This document shows, one piece after another, positions 25,601 to 33,311 of a DNA stretch of 64,000 nt. The notes under the pieces are model-generated. The model ran no database searches. It was not told where the DNA came from and worked only from the letters and a program-made list of their open reading frames with translations. The stretch's first letter is position 1. Every line of letters starts with the position of its first letter. A program made the translations under genes and the position numbers. Source of the DNA: Enterocloster lavalensis. Its GTDB lineage: Bacteria > Bacillota > Clostridia > Lachnospirales > Lachnospiraceae. The DNA is taken from positions 310,001-374,000 of the forward strand of contig NZ_CABJCG010000003.1 of the NCBI RefSeq assembly GCF_902364025.1. The letters are read 5' to 3'.

Positions 25601-26281
25601 CTGCGTTTCTTCAGTGGATGTCTGCTCCGAAACGGTTTCCTCCGGCAGCGTCTCATCCGGGCGGATTGCGCCGGACTGGCTGTCATCGGGGGCGGACTCC
25701 TCCGGAATGGTCTCCTCGGGCAGCGTTTCATCCGGACGGATTGCGCCGGATGAATTCTGGTCCGGTAAGGTCTCTTCCGGCTGGGTTTCCTCGGGCAAGG
25801 TCTCCTCTGCTGAGCTGCCTCCCTGGGACCCATGATTTTGATTGGCACCGTTCTGGTTTTCCTGGTTCTGGCCGGAACTGTCCGGGGTTCCCTGGTTCTG
25901 GCCGCTGCCATCCGGGATTCCCTGATCCTGCCCGCTGCCGTCCTCATTTCCCTGGTTCTGCTCAGATCCGTCCGGAGCGCCCTGTTCCTGGCCTGCTCCG
26001 TCCTTACTCCCCGCTTCCTGGCCGGAACCGTTCTGTTCTCCCTGCTCCTGCCCCTGCTCCGGGCTGGCTTCCGCTTCGCGTCCCGGGCTGTCCGCTTCCG
26101 CCAAGCCGCCCGCAGCAGCCTCATAGCCGTCAAAGCTTCCTGTATCCGCATCCCCTGCATTTTCCGTCAACTCCATGCCGTACGCCGGTACGATCATTCC
26201 TCCGGCGGCCGGCAGCACGGTCATAACCGCTGAGAGCCACAGCGACACTGCGGCTTTTGATGCGCGTTTCAATCCTTTCAT
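22628..26281 (-). CDS. Large c-di-GMP-controlled surface protein with internal poly-G tract
   Basis: 1217 residues. Signal peptide (about 1-35). Residues about 70-160 are Gln/Gly/Asn repeats (DGSGQNQG type), 160-260 are Pro/Glu/Thr repeats (RPDETLPEET type), as in wall-spanning stalks. A small beta domain (VRITVEAEAGILPEDTELV) follows. About 440-800 is rich in short strands with Gly-Gly turns (DLVIVGGS, GVFGGGYY), suggesting a right-handed beta-helix. A Pro/Glu linker and beta domain precede C-terminal aromatic wall repeats (GWWYQYNNGTW, GSWYYLHRNSDG). An 11-G run encodes Gly at about 475-478. ATG has GGAGG upstream. Expression is behind tandem riboswitches. No sortase motif. Confidence 0.88.
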   Translation of the reverse strand: MKGLKRASKAAVSLWLSAVMTVLPAAGGMIVPAYGMELTENAGDADTGSFDGYEAAAGGLAEADSPGREAEASPEQGQEQGEQNGSGQEAGSKDGAGQEQGAPDGSEQNQGNEDGSGQDQGIPDGSGQNQGTPDSSGQNQENQNGANQNHGSQGGSSAEETLPEETQPEETLPDQNSSGAIRPDETLPEETIPEESAPDDSQSGAIRPDETLPEETVSEQTSTEETQPVESNPASQAPETTVAESTLNPELIPPETPTQKQMSQEDMMLTATVDGVRITVEAEAGILPEDTELVVQRIKSAGDLEKIEDAVSRAREDQETEDAGQQLYAFDISLYSGEELIEPEDEVIISVELLERLSDTDNVQADLFHLDEQLEEAEQLETAVDGGAVVAPVSHFSPFALLVATASAVAVDGYREAGADMTMAQALEDLTEDEIARAGGEVTVCLTGDTQDEAEVFIPRDKGIKHITITQKNIGGGGEYKIGKGSNGATLFANGVPLLLEHGQLANLYGGGKNIKLDRTDITITGGEFLGDPGGLDLVIVGGSMATVAGADVSVTDSCNITIEDNTTLEIGSIYAGSVLDGKDSKAEIGSTYLTVRDSSVLICMGCGGCFLWDGADNALADVGETHINIENSELQVGYFDFSFSLFGGNIGNNKVANQKLICGTTNISVTDSSIGVFGYGGGELFGGQYCSYDKGTPEIRLEKSVIRLENSQVNGVFGGGYYEDNCLSQTGSSEIYADNCQFEYSSAVEEDCSIIYSGDLYLTDRDYGSTPQMDCAEIALAGGITEGVLIRAEGVNQSNTTKVELPIYPSESHLTLDQSIRSQVDALDLDSRWTDATVLFDNGSTTVITTYEDYADLIAQIRAAAPLPDPVEEPGKVEQKPEPEQVETPAAPEGSAIAPEELEAKKNAAVEDVIQAIADTAANSTVPSLNAAIESLEGVKPGDQVSTYLKIDILDIKVDAEAKDGEVAVTPQKLILDVTPVMKVIPGGTGEPQTKIIGNDQLSGSRIEFLVGVPDSVTASRALVIHHASGGDESYEAAVERGAGGKFLRLYANGFSAFEIEFLADQEPDVPDPGPQPDPGPQPKPTGGSHDSDDSTTVQGRWVQDSRGWWYQYNNGTWPREQWAYLTYGDKYSWYFFDEDGYMKDGWVFWNGSWYYLHRNSDGTRGHMYVGWQQIEGKWYYFETDPGKNQGALYVNCKAPGGYTVGPDGSWTGETD
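24849..24859 (-). repeat. Homopolymer of 11 G (minus strand) inside the surface-protein gene
   Basis: Eleven C on the plus strand, read as ATA GGG GGG GGG GGA GAA. The present length keeps the frame open; gain or loss of one base would shift the frame after residue 475 and remove the wall-binding repeats. Confidence 0.9.
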
Positions 26282-26396
26282 GTTCTACCTCCATCCTTCT
26301 CATCTCATAAAATGACAGAAGTATCCAGAACATACGTCTAAAGCCCCTTCATGAAGGTTTTGCCGTCATTCTTTCGCTACTACATTCCATCATTCC

Positions 26397-26471
26397 TGCA
26401 ACTGGCTGGCATGCCGTCCGGTTTAGCCCCTGTAGCTTTGCGCCGCCGCCTTTCGGCGGGTTTGCCTTTAT
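26397..26471 (-). ncRNA. c-di-GMP-I (GEMM-I) riboswitch, proximal copy
   Basis: Minus strand shows the GEMM-I order: GGCAAACC, a hairpin capped by GAAA (CCGCCGAAAGGCGG), GCGCAAAGC, CAGGGGCTAAACCGG and the closing GGCATGCCAGCC. Located about 115 nt upstream of the surface-protein start. I see no T-tracted terminator after this copy, so it may act on translation or with the distal copy. Confidence 0.88.
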
Positions 26472-26604
26472 AGTCTAATGTGTATGCAACTTAAAAGCGC
26501 TTCGCCATTCCCGCGCTTTCCTGCGAATTACAACCATCCCGCCACCGCGTCCTCCGCCCTCCTTTCTTTACATGAATTTTGCAGCCCCGCCGGACTTTTG
26601 CATC

Positions 26605-26633
26605 AAAAAACAGGCAGCACAAACGCCACCTGT
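26605..26633 (-). terminator. Intrinsic terminator behind the distal riboswitch
   Basis: Minus strand ACAGGTGGC and GCTGCCTGT pair (9 bp, two G-U) over a 6-nt loop, followed by six T. About 20 nt after the distal aptamer, so a probable expression platform. Confidence 0.8.
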
Positions 26634-26652
26634 TCAGAGCCGGTCGTACCGG

Positions 26653-26731
26653 TGAGAGCAGCTGGCTGGCTTACCATCCGGTGAAGCCCCTGTAGCTTTG
26701 CGTCTCCGCCTTTCGACGGGTTTGCCCAATC
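26653..26731 (-). ncRNA. c-di-GMP-I (GEMM-I) riboswitch, distal copy
   Basis: Same signature as the proximal copy: GGGCAAACCCG, GUCGAAAGGCGG-type GAAA hairpin, GACGCAAAGC, CAGGGGCTTCACCGG and GGTAAGCCAGCC. It lies just downstream of the promoter and in front of an intrinsic terminator. Confidence 0.88.
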
Positions 26732-26758
26732 TTTAATTTCGTTGCATCCTTAATTTCT

Positions 26759-26786
26759 ATTATATTAGGTTTACAGAAAATAGCAA
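26759..26786 (-). promoter_or_regulatory. Promoter of the riboswitch leader
   Basis: Minus-strand TTGCTA, 16-bp spacer, TATAAT. Predicted start site about 20 nt before the distal aptamer; gives a leader of roughly 470 nt. Confidence 0.6.
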
Positions 26787-26873
26787 TAAAATAATCTACA
26801 TAATGCAAATTATCAAGACGCGACTCCTTCCGGTAAATCCAGAGCCTAACGCTTAAATCCGTGGTTTTAACTG

Positions 26874-26884
26874 CCCCCCCCCCC
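26874..26884 (-). repeat. Second 11-G homopolymer, upstream of the surface-protein promoter
   Basis: Eleven C on the plus strand, about 90 bp upstream of the -35 at 26781-26786 and just after the hflC terminator. Intergenic, not coding. Confidence 0.9.
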
Positions 26885-26904
26885 AGCCCGCTCCCCGAAC
26901 GGCC

Positions 26905-26945
26905 AAAAAAAGAGAACAGCAGCGCTGTTTCAACGCTCTGTTCTC
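26905..26945 (-). terminator. Intrinsic terminator of the hflK-hflC operon
   Basis: GAGAACAG pairs with CTGTTCTC, with further inner pairing, followed on the minus strand by seven T, 39 bp after the hflC stop. Confidence 0.85.
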
Positions 26946-26983
26946 ATTTTCGCCGTCAAACGGCCAGCTAAATTATATCGTTC

Positions 26984-27856
26984 TTAATTCCCTGACAAAA
27001 TCCTGGCCAACTCGCTGTCCTCATCCAGAATAATGGTCTTATTGCTCCCCTTCATGGAAGCCTTCATCGCGTCCAGAGACCGCACATAGTTGTAAAAATC
27101 CGCCTTGGACTCGTCGTTGTAGGCGTCGCTCAAAATCTGCATGTAGCGCGCCTCGCCCTCGGCCTTGATTTTCTCCGCCTCGGCCTGAGCTTTTGCGATG
27201 GTCTCCTTCACCGTCCGGTCCGTCTCGTTCTTGATCAGCTGGGACTGGTAATCGCCGTCCGCGGTGTACTGGGCCGCGATGTTGTTCCGCTCGGAGATCA
27301 TACGCTGGTACACGGATTCCTTGTTGGAGTCCGGCAGATCCAGCTTCTTGGTCTCCACCGCGTAGATGTGGATGCCGTAGGAATCCATGGAATTGCCGAT
27401 GTTGTCGGTGATGGACTGGGCCAGCTCCCCGTCGCGGCCGGAAATGATGTCGGCCTGGTTGGTGGAGGACAAAACGGTCTTGATGGAGTTGTACACCACA
27501 TTGCCCAGACGGATTTCCGCCTTCTCCTTGCTGGCGTTTAAGGAGGACAGATATTTCACCGGATCGCTGATATCCCAGATCACAAAGGAATCCACGGTCA
27601 TTACCTTCTTATCCTTGGTGGTCACGTCGCTGGGATATAAATCGGAGATCATCTTGTGCTTTGGAACCCGCTGCACGGTCTGCAGGAACGGGATGCACAG
27701 GGACGGGCCCGCATTTTCCTCCACCCGCACCACTTTTCCGAATTGTTTGATCAGCACGTACTCGTTGGCCCTGGTAATGACCACCGCGTTGGAGAGCACA
27801 AACAGAACCAGGAGCAGCAGGATCAGACCTGTGCCTTTAAAAATACGTTTTTTCAT
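26984..27856 (-). CDS. hflC: HflC-like SPFH/band 7 membrane protein
   Basis: 290 residues: one N-terminal membrane helix (9-27), SPFH domain (ANEYVLIKQFGKVVRV start), and an Ala/Glu-rich helix (TIAKAQAEAEKIKAEGEARY) for coiled-coil assembly. Pairs with HflK as a membrane scaffold that restrains the FtsH protease in other bacteria. ATG at 27856 overlaps the TGA of hflK (TGATG) with GGAGGAGC upstream. Typical gene order hflK-hflC. Confidence 0.9.
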   Translation of the reverse strand: MKKRIFKGTGLILLLLVLFVLSNAVVITRANEYVLIKQFGKVVRVEENAGPSLCIPFLQTVQRVPKHKMISDLYPSDVTTKDKKVMTVDSFVIWDISDPVKYLSSLNASKEKAEIRLGNVVYNSIKTVLSSTNQADIISGRDGELAQSITDNIGNSMDSYGIHIYAVETKKLDLPDSNKESVYQRMISERNNIAAQYTADGDYQSQLIKNETDRTVKETIAKAQAEAEKIKAEGEARYMQILSDAYNDESKADFYNYVRSLDAMKASMKGSNKTIILDEDSELARILSGN

Positions 27857-28920
27857 CACTCAGCTCCTCCTTTCGCATTTCCGTCCACAAAGGAATCCAG
27901 GGGCAGCACCGTCTGGGTTCCGTCGGAACCGTCCACAATCACCTTAAGACCCGGGAGGACCTCCTCCATCATCTCGTAGAACATACGCTTTTTGGTGATC
28001 AGCGGGTATTTTGCGTACTCGTCGTACATGTCGTTGAAACGGGACACCTGGCCCTCGGCCTCGCTGATACGCTCCTGCTTGAAAGCCTCCGCGTCCTTTA
28101 GCGCCTTGTCGGCCTTGGCGTTGGCGGCGGGAAGCTGCTCGGACTGGTACTTTTTCGCCTCGTTGAGCTTGGTGTCCATGCCCTGTTTGGCGTCCTCAAC
28201 CGCCTTGAAGGCGTCGTTGACCGCGTCCGTGGGCGGCACCGCGTCCTGGATGGTCACGTTGTTGATTCCGTAACCGATGTCCTCCTGCTCCAGCCGCTCC
28301 GTGAGCAGGGTTTTCACCTTGGTCTGAATCTCCGCCTTGCCCGTGGTAATCACCTCGTCCACCCCGTAGGAACCCACGGTGTCGCGGATATAGGACTGGG
28401 CCAGGTTGCGCAGGATGGAGATGGCCGATTCACTGTTGATGTAGGCCCGCACCGGGTCCACGATCTGGTACTCGATGTAGAAATCCACGTTGACGAAGTT
28501 GAAATCGTTGGTGATCATCTCCGCCTCGCTGGGCACGGTGATGGGGTTGTTCTCGCTGTTGGCGTGGTTGTAGGGGTCGTAGTCCGGGTCGTAGCCGATG
28601 GACATGCCCCTGATCTCCTTGGACATCTTGTGGACCTGCTGGATATAGGGCCATTTGAATTTAAAACCTGAGGTGGTGACGCTGGAGGGCGACCCCAGGG
28701 TGGTGATCACCGCCATCTCGTTCTCCGACAGCGTGTAAAACGACTGCAGGGCCGTGACCCCTAAAAACAAGATGAGAATCACCATCTTAAAAGCGAACAG
28801 CACCGATTTGGCGCCCTTGCCCGCGCCGCCTCCCTGTGGATTCCCCTGAGGCTGCGCCTGCTGGTTCATCTTCGCTTTGTTGTATTGGTTCATGAAACTG
28901 TTACCGCCGAAAATGTTCAT
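27856..28920 (-). CDS. hflK: HflK-like SPFH/band 7 membrane protein
   Basis: 354 residues. A Gln/Gly/Asn-rich cytoplasmic start, one membrane helix (about 41-58), SPFH domain with SENEMAVITTLG, a long central coiled coil (AVEDAKQGMDTKLNEAKKYQ) and a C-terminal VLPLDSF segment. Start at ATG 28920 with AAGGGAGAGG upstream; the frame is open further 5' but without start support. Translationally coupled to hflC. Confidence 0.9.
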   Translation of the reverse strand: MNIFGGNSFMNQYNKAKMNQQAQPQGNPQGGGAGKGAKSVLFAFKMVILILFLGVTALQSFYTLSENEMAVITTLGSPSSVTTSGFKFKWPYIQQVHKMSKEIRGMSIGYDPDYDPYNHANSENNPITVPSEAEMITNDFNFVNVDFYIEYQIVDPVRAYINSESAISILRNLAQSYIRDTVGSYGVDEVITTGKAEIQTKVKTLLTERLEQEDIGYGINNVTIQDAVPPTDAVNDAFKAVEDAKQGMDTKLNEAKKYQSEQLPAANAKADKALKDAEAFKQERISEAEGQVSRFNDMYDEYAKYPLITKKRMFYEMMEEVLPGLKVIVDGSDGTQTVLPLDSFVDGNAKGGAE

Positions 28921-29007
28921 TTTCCTCTCCCTTCCGACCTGTGTTGTCCTTCGTATGCCAAATGGTTCGATGCCGGGGGCGCGGTTTGCGCGCGCGACAT
29001 TAGCAAA

Positions 29008-29036
29008 ATTATAACATAGGTTGGGGAGAAGGGCAA
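29008..29036 (-). promoter_or_regulatory. Promoter of hflK-hflC
   Basis: Minus-strand TTGCCC, 18-bp spacer, perfect TATAAT, about 90 bp upstream of the hflK start. Confidence 0.6.
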
Positions 29037-29087
29037 ATAAAGGTTTTTCCTTTTCAGGAAACAAATTTCCACACTGCGCTCTCCGCA

Positions 29088-29116
29088 TTGCATTTTTCCG
29101 TCGGCCTGCCTATACT
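29088..29116 (+). promoter_or_regulatory. Promoter of the tandem GNAT gene
   Basis: TTGCAT, 17-bp spacer, TATACT, about 32 bp before the ATG at 29148. Confidence 0.65.
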
Positions 29117-29147
29117 GGAATTATCACACTGAACAGGAGGTCTTCGT

Positions 29148-30095
29148 ATGTTTCAATACTCTGCCCTGGGCTGGAAGGATATTCCCCAGGTCGTCAATCT
29201 GTGGAACAGCTGTCCGGAATTGGACCCCATAGACCATCACAAACTGGCCGCCGTGCTCTTTTCCAACGAGAATTACAGCGCCGAAAATACGCTGGGCGCC
29301 TGGGATTGCGGGAATCTGGCCGGTTTTATTTTCGGTATGCGCCGTAGGTACCCCTATCTGGACCGTGGCCTTGAAAGCGAAAAGGCCTGGGTTCTCTGCC
29401 AGGCCACAGCGCCCGAATACCGCCGCCGGGGCATCGGGACCCAGTTGCTCAACCGCCTGGAAAACCGGTGGGCGGCCCAAGGGGTCTCCCATATCACACT
29501 ATCCGCCTTCAGCCCCTATTATTTTTCTCCCGGTCTGGAATCTTCCAATTCAGAAGCCAGAGCCTTTTTTGAGCGTCAGGGTTACACCTGCGGCGCACCG
29601 GCCTATTGGATGGAGATGGATCTGAGCCATTTCACCATTCCCGCCCCGGTGGCAGAACTGAAACAGGCAAAATTGGCCCTCGGTTATTCTTACATTCCCT
29701 TTTCCTGGGAATATACCCTTCCTCTGCTGGATTTCGCCAAAGCAAATTTCAGCACCGGATGGCAACAGCACATACGGCAGGCAATCCTGTCAGGACGGGC
29801 TCCACAAACGCTTTCTCTCTGTCTTTACAAGGACACCATAGCCGGTTATTTACAGCGCCAGATGGACGGCGATCCCTGCAGGCTCGGTCCCTTTGGAGTG
29901 GCTCCCGACCACCGCAACGGCGGCGTCGGCACGGTGCTGGTCTGGGAAATGTTTCAATCCATGTATAACAGCGGTTTGAATTATGTCTACTTCCAATCCA
30001 CCGACCAGCCCGGACGGCGTTTCTATGAACGTCAGGGTATGACCGTAAAGCGGACATTTTATCATTATGAAAAAATCGGTTGTAACGCCATATAG
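29148..30095 (+). CDS. Protein with two GNAT acetyltransferase domains
   Basis: 315 residues. Domain 1 (about 1-160) has TAPEYRRRGIGTQLL and a AFFERQGY end motif; domain 2 (about 165-312) has VAPDHRNGGVGTVLVWEMF and RRFYERQGM. Both acetyl-CoA loops look intact. AGGAGG precedes the ATG. Similar tandem GNATs acylate small metabolites or aminoglycosides; no substrate can be assigned. Monocistronic, with a bidirectional terminator after it. Confidence 0.87.
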   Translation: MFQYSALGWKDIPQVVNLWNSCPELDPIDHHKLAAVLFSNENYSAENTLGAWDCGNLAGFIFGMRRRYPYLDRGLESEKAWVLCQATAPEYRRRGIGTQLLNRLENRWAAQGVSHITLSAFSPYYFSPGLESSNSEARAFFERQGYTCGAPAYWMEMDLSHFTIPAPVAELKQAKLALGYSYIPFSWEYTLPLLDFAKANFSTGWQQHIRQAILSGRAPQTLSLCLYKDTIAGYLQRQMDGDPCRLGPFGVAPDHRNGGVGTVLVWEMFQSMYNSGLNYVYFQSTDQPGRRFYERQGMTVKRTFYHYEKIGCNAI

Positions 30096-30100
30096 CCCGC

Positions 30101-30150
30101 AAAAAGAAGAGACAGGACTTCCAAAAAATGGATTCCCCTGCCTCTTCTTT
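30101..30150. terminator. Bidirectional intrinsic terminator
   Basis: AAAGAAGAG and CTCTTCTTT form the outer stem with an inner CAGG/CCTG; T-tracts on both strands serve the convergent GNAT and EIIA genes. Confidence 0.8.
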
Positions 30151-30164
30151 CCGTTCACGCTATC

Positions 30165-30671
30165 TCATGGCTGCAGATGGATCACCGGCTCCAACTCCTC
30201 AACCTCTCTCCCGCTCGCGCAGTTCATATCCGGGTATTCGCCGCTATTGCACACAATCACCATAGTCGTCATATCGTACCCTTCCTTCTGCAGCTGCTTC
30301 AGATCAAATTCCATCAGCAGGTCTCCCGCCTTTACACGGCTTCCCTGATCGATGCACGGCTTAAACAGACGGCCGTTCAGACGAACGGTTTCCAGGCCGA
30401 TATGGATCATCAGCTCTGTTCCCCCATCCGTGACCATGCCGATTGCATGCCCGGTGCGGAAAACCAGATTTACGATTCCATCCGCCGGCGCAACGACTCT
30501 GCCTCTCTTGGGAACTACCGCAGCCCCTTTTCCAATCACTTCCTCGCTGAATACAGGATCATTCACTTCCGCCATGGGAATCAGTCTGCCTTTGACCGGA
30601 GCTAAAATCTCGCTTTGATTCCAAACAAGCCCTTTGGACTTTCCCGCTTCTTTTCTGCTAAATAGCCCCAC
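30165..30671 (-). CDS. PTS EIIA component, glucose (Crr) family
   Basis: 168 residues. The phosphorylated histidine is in TELMIHIGLETVRL (His90), with a second active-site His in FRTGHAIGM (His75). Passes phosphate from HPr to the EIIB domain of the PTS permease encoded at 35233-36603, which lacks its own EIIA. GTG start at 30671 chosen for GGGAGG 9 nt upstream; it overlaps the end of the MupG-like gene by 14 bp. Last gene of the PTS operon. Confidence 0.9.
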   Translation of the reverse strand: MGLFSRKEAGKSKGLVWNQSEILAPVKGRLIPMAEVNDPVFSEEVIGKGAAVVPKRGRVVAPADGIVNLVFRTGHAIGMVTDGGTELMIHIGLETVRLNGRLFKPCIDQGSRVKAGDLLMEFDLKQLQKEGYDMTTMVIVCNSGEYPDMNCASGREVEELEPVIHLQP

Positions 30672-31797
30672 TGCTGATTCCCTCCCCAATTTCTGTAATT
30701 TCCTGGAATTGATAGTCGAACCCCTGCCGGTAAAAGTCCAGCTTCCACATGTCTTCCTCCGAAATCTGGCCGCAGCAGTTCACGCGGCTGTCCGCCTCCA
30801 GGTCGGCCAGAAGGATCTGCACCTCGCTGCTGTAGCGGCCGTAGCGCTCATTGTCAACTGTAACCATACCGCTCCGGCGCTCACCGGTCAGCCCAGGAGC
30901 AACCTTTCCGCCGATCCTGGACATTTCCCGCGAAGTCCGGGACCGGAGCACCTGCCGGTTGCTGTCATAGCGGATATGGTGAGACGTTCCCAAAATAAGC
31001 TCCTGCTCCACCTGGCCGACGCCCGCTTCCAGCCGTATCCGCAAGGTCAGCGGCTCCCGCTTCACCGCGCGGGCCACACAGGCCAGCTCTGTCTCATTGA
31101 AAAATTCATCCGCTGCCATCACGCCCCCGATTCCGGGGCTGCAAACCACTTCCACGCAAACCCGTTCCAGATCCATCTGACGATGCTCCTCCAGCGTGGG
31201 CAGCCCAAGCCCCAAAGGCTGACGGGGATGGCTTTTCCCCGGGATGCACGCATAGGTGATTAACCCAAGTTCTGCGAAAATGCGGTTCTGCTCATTGAAA
31301 AATTCCCGGTCCAATCCGGTCTCCGGCCGCGGATAAAAATTGTGGCAGGCGCGCAGTTCCATCCGACTGTCTATGGCGGTTAAATTTCTCTTGACCGCCT
31401 CCGCCTCCTCTCTGTCATAGATCGAGGCGTTGACTACAAAACCTTTTATCCCCAGGCGGTTGTAAAGCGCGCCGGCCTGTTCCGTGCAAAAACCGTAGTC
31501 CAGCCGCAGCAGGCCGATGCCGGCGCTGCGGACCCGCGCGCACATCTGTGAATCCGCAAGCAGCTGGTCGATCTCTCCGCCTCCGATATCCACCGTCAAC
31601 TCCATCCCCAGATGATTGGTCAGACGGGCCAGCTCCTCCAGCATTTCCACCTGGTCCTCCAGAGCCAGTTCCGGCAGGTGGATACTTGAAAATACTTCCC
31701 CAAAGCCATACTCACCGGCCTTTTCCAGATATTCCGCCCACAAAACGGTCTGCTGTCTCCACTGAACGGACGGATATACGGCGATGCTGCTGTTCAT
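30658..31797 (-). CDS. MupG-like 6-phospho-glycosidase (DUF871 TIM barrel)
   Basis: 379 residues. N-terminal TIM-barrel with the family mark ACHNFYPRPETGLDREFF at about residue 149, and a C-terminal cyclophilin-like domain. MupG of Staphylococcus cleaves MurNAc-6-phosphate-GlcNAc taken up by the PTS, so a cytoplasmic 6-phospho-disaccharide is the likely substrate class here. The operon has no MurQ etherase but has mannose-6-phosphate isomerases, so the sugar may not be MurNAc. GGAGGAAGC before the ATG. Confidence 0.85.
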   Translation of the reverse strand: MNSSIAVYPSVQWRQQTVLWAEYLEKAGEYGFGEVFSSIHLPELALEDQVEMLEELARLTNHLGMELTVDIGGGEIDQLLADSQMCARVRSAGIGLLRLDYGFCTEQAGALYNRLGIKGFVVNASIYDREEAEAVKRNLTAIDSRMELRACHNFYPRPETGLDREFFNEQNRIFAELGLITYACIPGKSHPRQPLGLGLPTLEEHRQMDLERVCVEVVCSPGIGGVMAADEFFNETELACVARAVKREPLTLRIRLEAGVGQVEQELILGTSHHIRYDSNRQVLRSRTSREMSRIGGKVAPGLTGERRSGMVTVDNERYGRYSSEVQILLADLEADSRVNCCGQISEEDMWKLDFYRQGFDYQFQEITEIGEGISSGAI

Positions 31798-31830
31798 AAG
31801 CTTCCTCCTTTTTCTGCAAGGAATTTGTTG

Positions 31831-32757
31831 TTAAACCTTCCAGGCTATCAGCAGCCTGGCATTTCCCCGGATCTCCACCGGTCCACAGCTGGCCGGTATC
31901 AGAAGCGTTTTCGTGTAAGGCAGAGGATACTCCTCCCCTTCCCGGATGATCCGGCAGGCTCCTTCCACACAGCACAGTACGCGGTACCCCTCATAGCCAT
32001 CCAGAGTCCAGGTGCCCTCCACGTCCAGCACGTCCGCGCTGAAAAGGCGGTGGCGCACCAGCGGGCGGGGCACTCCCGGAACCTTCTCCTGGGTATGGAC
32101 GAGCTCACATCGCAGGGACGGGTCCAGAATCTCCATTCCCTTGTCCAAATCCAGGGGCCTTCCTCTGCCGTAATCATACAAACGGTAGGTGATCCCTCCG
32201 AAACTGCCCACCTCCAGGGCAAGCATATTTTTTCCACAGGCGTGGACAAGCCCCGCCGGAATCATGGCAAAATCACCTGCTTTTACCGGAATGCGTACCA
32301 GATACTGTTCCATATCCCCTGACTCTGCCGCGCTTCTAAGCGTTGCCTTATCGGAGCAATTTACACCTGCGGTAATATAAGCACCCGGGTCGGCCTCTAA
32401 AATATACCAGGATTCACTTTTTTCAAAGTCTCCAATCCGTTCTGCCTGATCCTCGTTGGGATGCACCTGGATCGACAAATCTTCCCTGGTATCCATGTAG
32501 GCCACTCTTACCAGCTGCCCGCTGTCGTCCGGTCCCATCAGTTCCCGACGGTAATCCGCTATGACCTGATCAATCCGGCAGCCTTTAAACTGCCCTTCTT
32601 CCACCCGGTTTTCCGATCCCTTGTAAGCGCAAACCTCCCGGCAGATTCCGATTCCGTCCTCCTGGAGCCCTCTGATTTTTTTTAACCGTTCCCCGGCCCA
32701 GATCGCCTTTTTATAGACCGGTTCCAGCCGGATCGGTCCTATTCCTGCTTTTCCCAT
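31831..32757 (-). CDS. Class I mannose-6-phosphate isomerase, short form
   Basis: 308 residues. Zinc-site motif SIQVHPNEDQAE and later MIPAGLVHACGKN and LEVG segments of cupin-type phosphomannose isomerases; interconverts mannose-6-P and fructose-6-P. Start overlaps the end of the cupin phosphoglucose isomerase gene by 19 bp, with GGGGAG upstream. A second, longer isomerase is encoded in the same operon. Confidence 0.88.
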   Translation of the reverse strand: MGKAGIGPIRLEPVYKKAIWAGERLKKIRGLQEDGIGICREVCAYKGSENRVEEGQFKGCRIDQVIADYRRELMGPDDSGQLVRVAYMDTREDLSIQVHPNEDQAERIGDFEKSESWYILEADPGAYITAGVNCSDKATLRSAAESGDMEQYLVRIPVKAGDFAMIPAGLVHACGKNMLALEVGSFGGITYRLYDYGRGRPLDLDKGMEILDPSLRCELVHTQEKVPGVPRPLVRHRLFSADVLDVEGTWTLDGYEGYRVLCCVEGACRIIREGEEYPLPYTKTLLIPASCGPVEIRGNARLLIAWKV

Positions 32758-33308
32758 ACAATCTCCCCATTTCGTTTGTAACAGCGGTAAGGAAATCCAT
32801 GCTCTTTAATCGACTGATGATCCTGCTTGCTCGCAGGCAGGCTGCAGGCCGCTACCGCCAGCACCTCATCTCCTGAATTGATGATCCGATGGGCGTAATG
32901 ACCGTTAATATAGTGCAGAGAGCCCGGATATATTTTTTCCGCATAAAAATCCTCACCGCCGTCCCAGAACAGAAGGAACCCGGTTCCCTTCAGCCCGTAA
33001 TAATACTCGTCACAGTCCGGATCCCCATGGTAATGGCCGCTGGTCATGGCGCATTCCCCGTCTACGGTAAAGGGATTGATATAGGTAATTCCCCACTGGA
33101 GATTCCCTTTCACAAAACTCTCACGGTTGAAATTCTGGTTGTGCACCCAATACGCCAGATCATCGCCGTGTTCACGTAAGGCTTCCTCATTTTTGTAGAC
33201 ACCGGTACATTCTCTGACCAGCTTCTGCCTGCGCACAACGTTTTCCCCTTTTAGCACGCATTCGTCCCAAAACTCCTGAACTCCCTTTGGTTCCCGCACA
33301 AATTCCAT
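32739..33308 (-). CDS. Cupin-type glucose-6-phosphate isomerase
   Basis: 189 residues, matching the archaeal/bacterial GPI cupin family. The metal-binding motif is TSGHYHGDPDCDEYYYGLKG, followed by LHYINGHYAHRIINSG. Converts glucose-6-P and fructose-6-P. Encoded between the two mannose-6-phosphate isomerase genes with 3-bp and overlapping junctions. Confidence 0.88.
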   Translation of the reverse strand: MEFVREPKGVQEFWDECVLKGENVVRRQKLVRECTGVYKNEEALREHGDDLAYWVHNQNFNRESFVKGNLQWGITYINPFTVDGECAMTSGHYHGDPDCDEYYYGLKGTGFLLFWDGGEDFYAEKIYPGSLHYINGHYAHRIINSGDEVLAVAACSLPASKQDHQSIKEHGFPYRCYKRNGEIVWEKQE

Positions 33309-33311
33309 CGT

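Noticed and set aside
30658..31797. MupG-like gene as proof of MurNAc recycling
   Set aside because: No MurQ or GlcNAc-6-P deacetylase in the operon and three hexose-phosphate isomerases instead; the function is left open.
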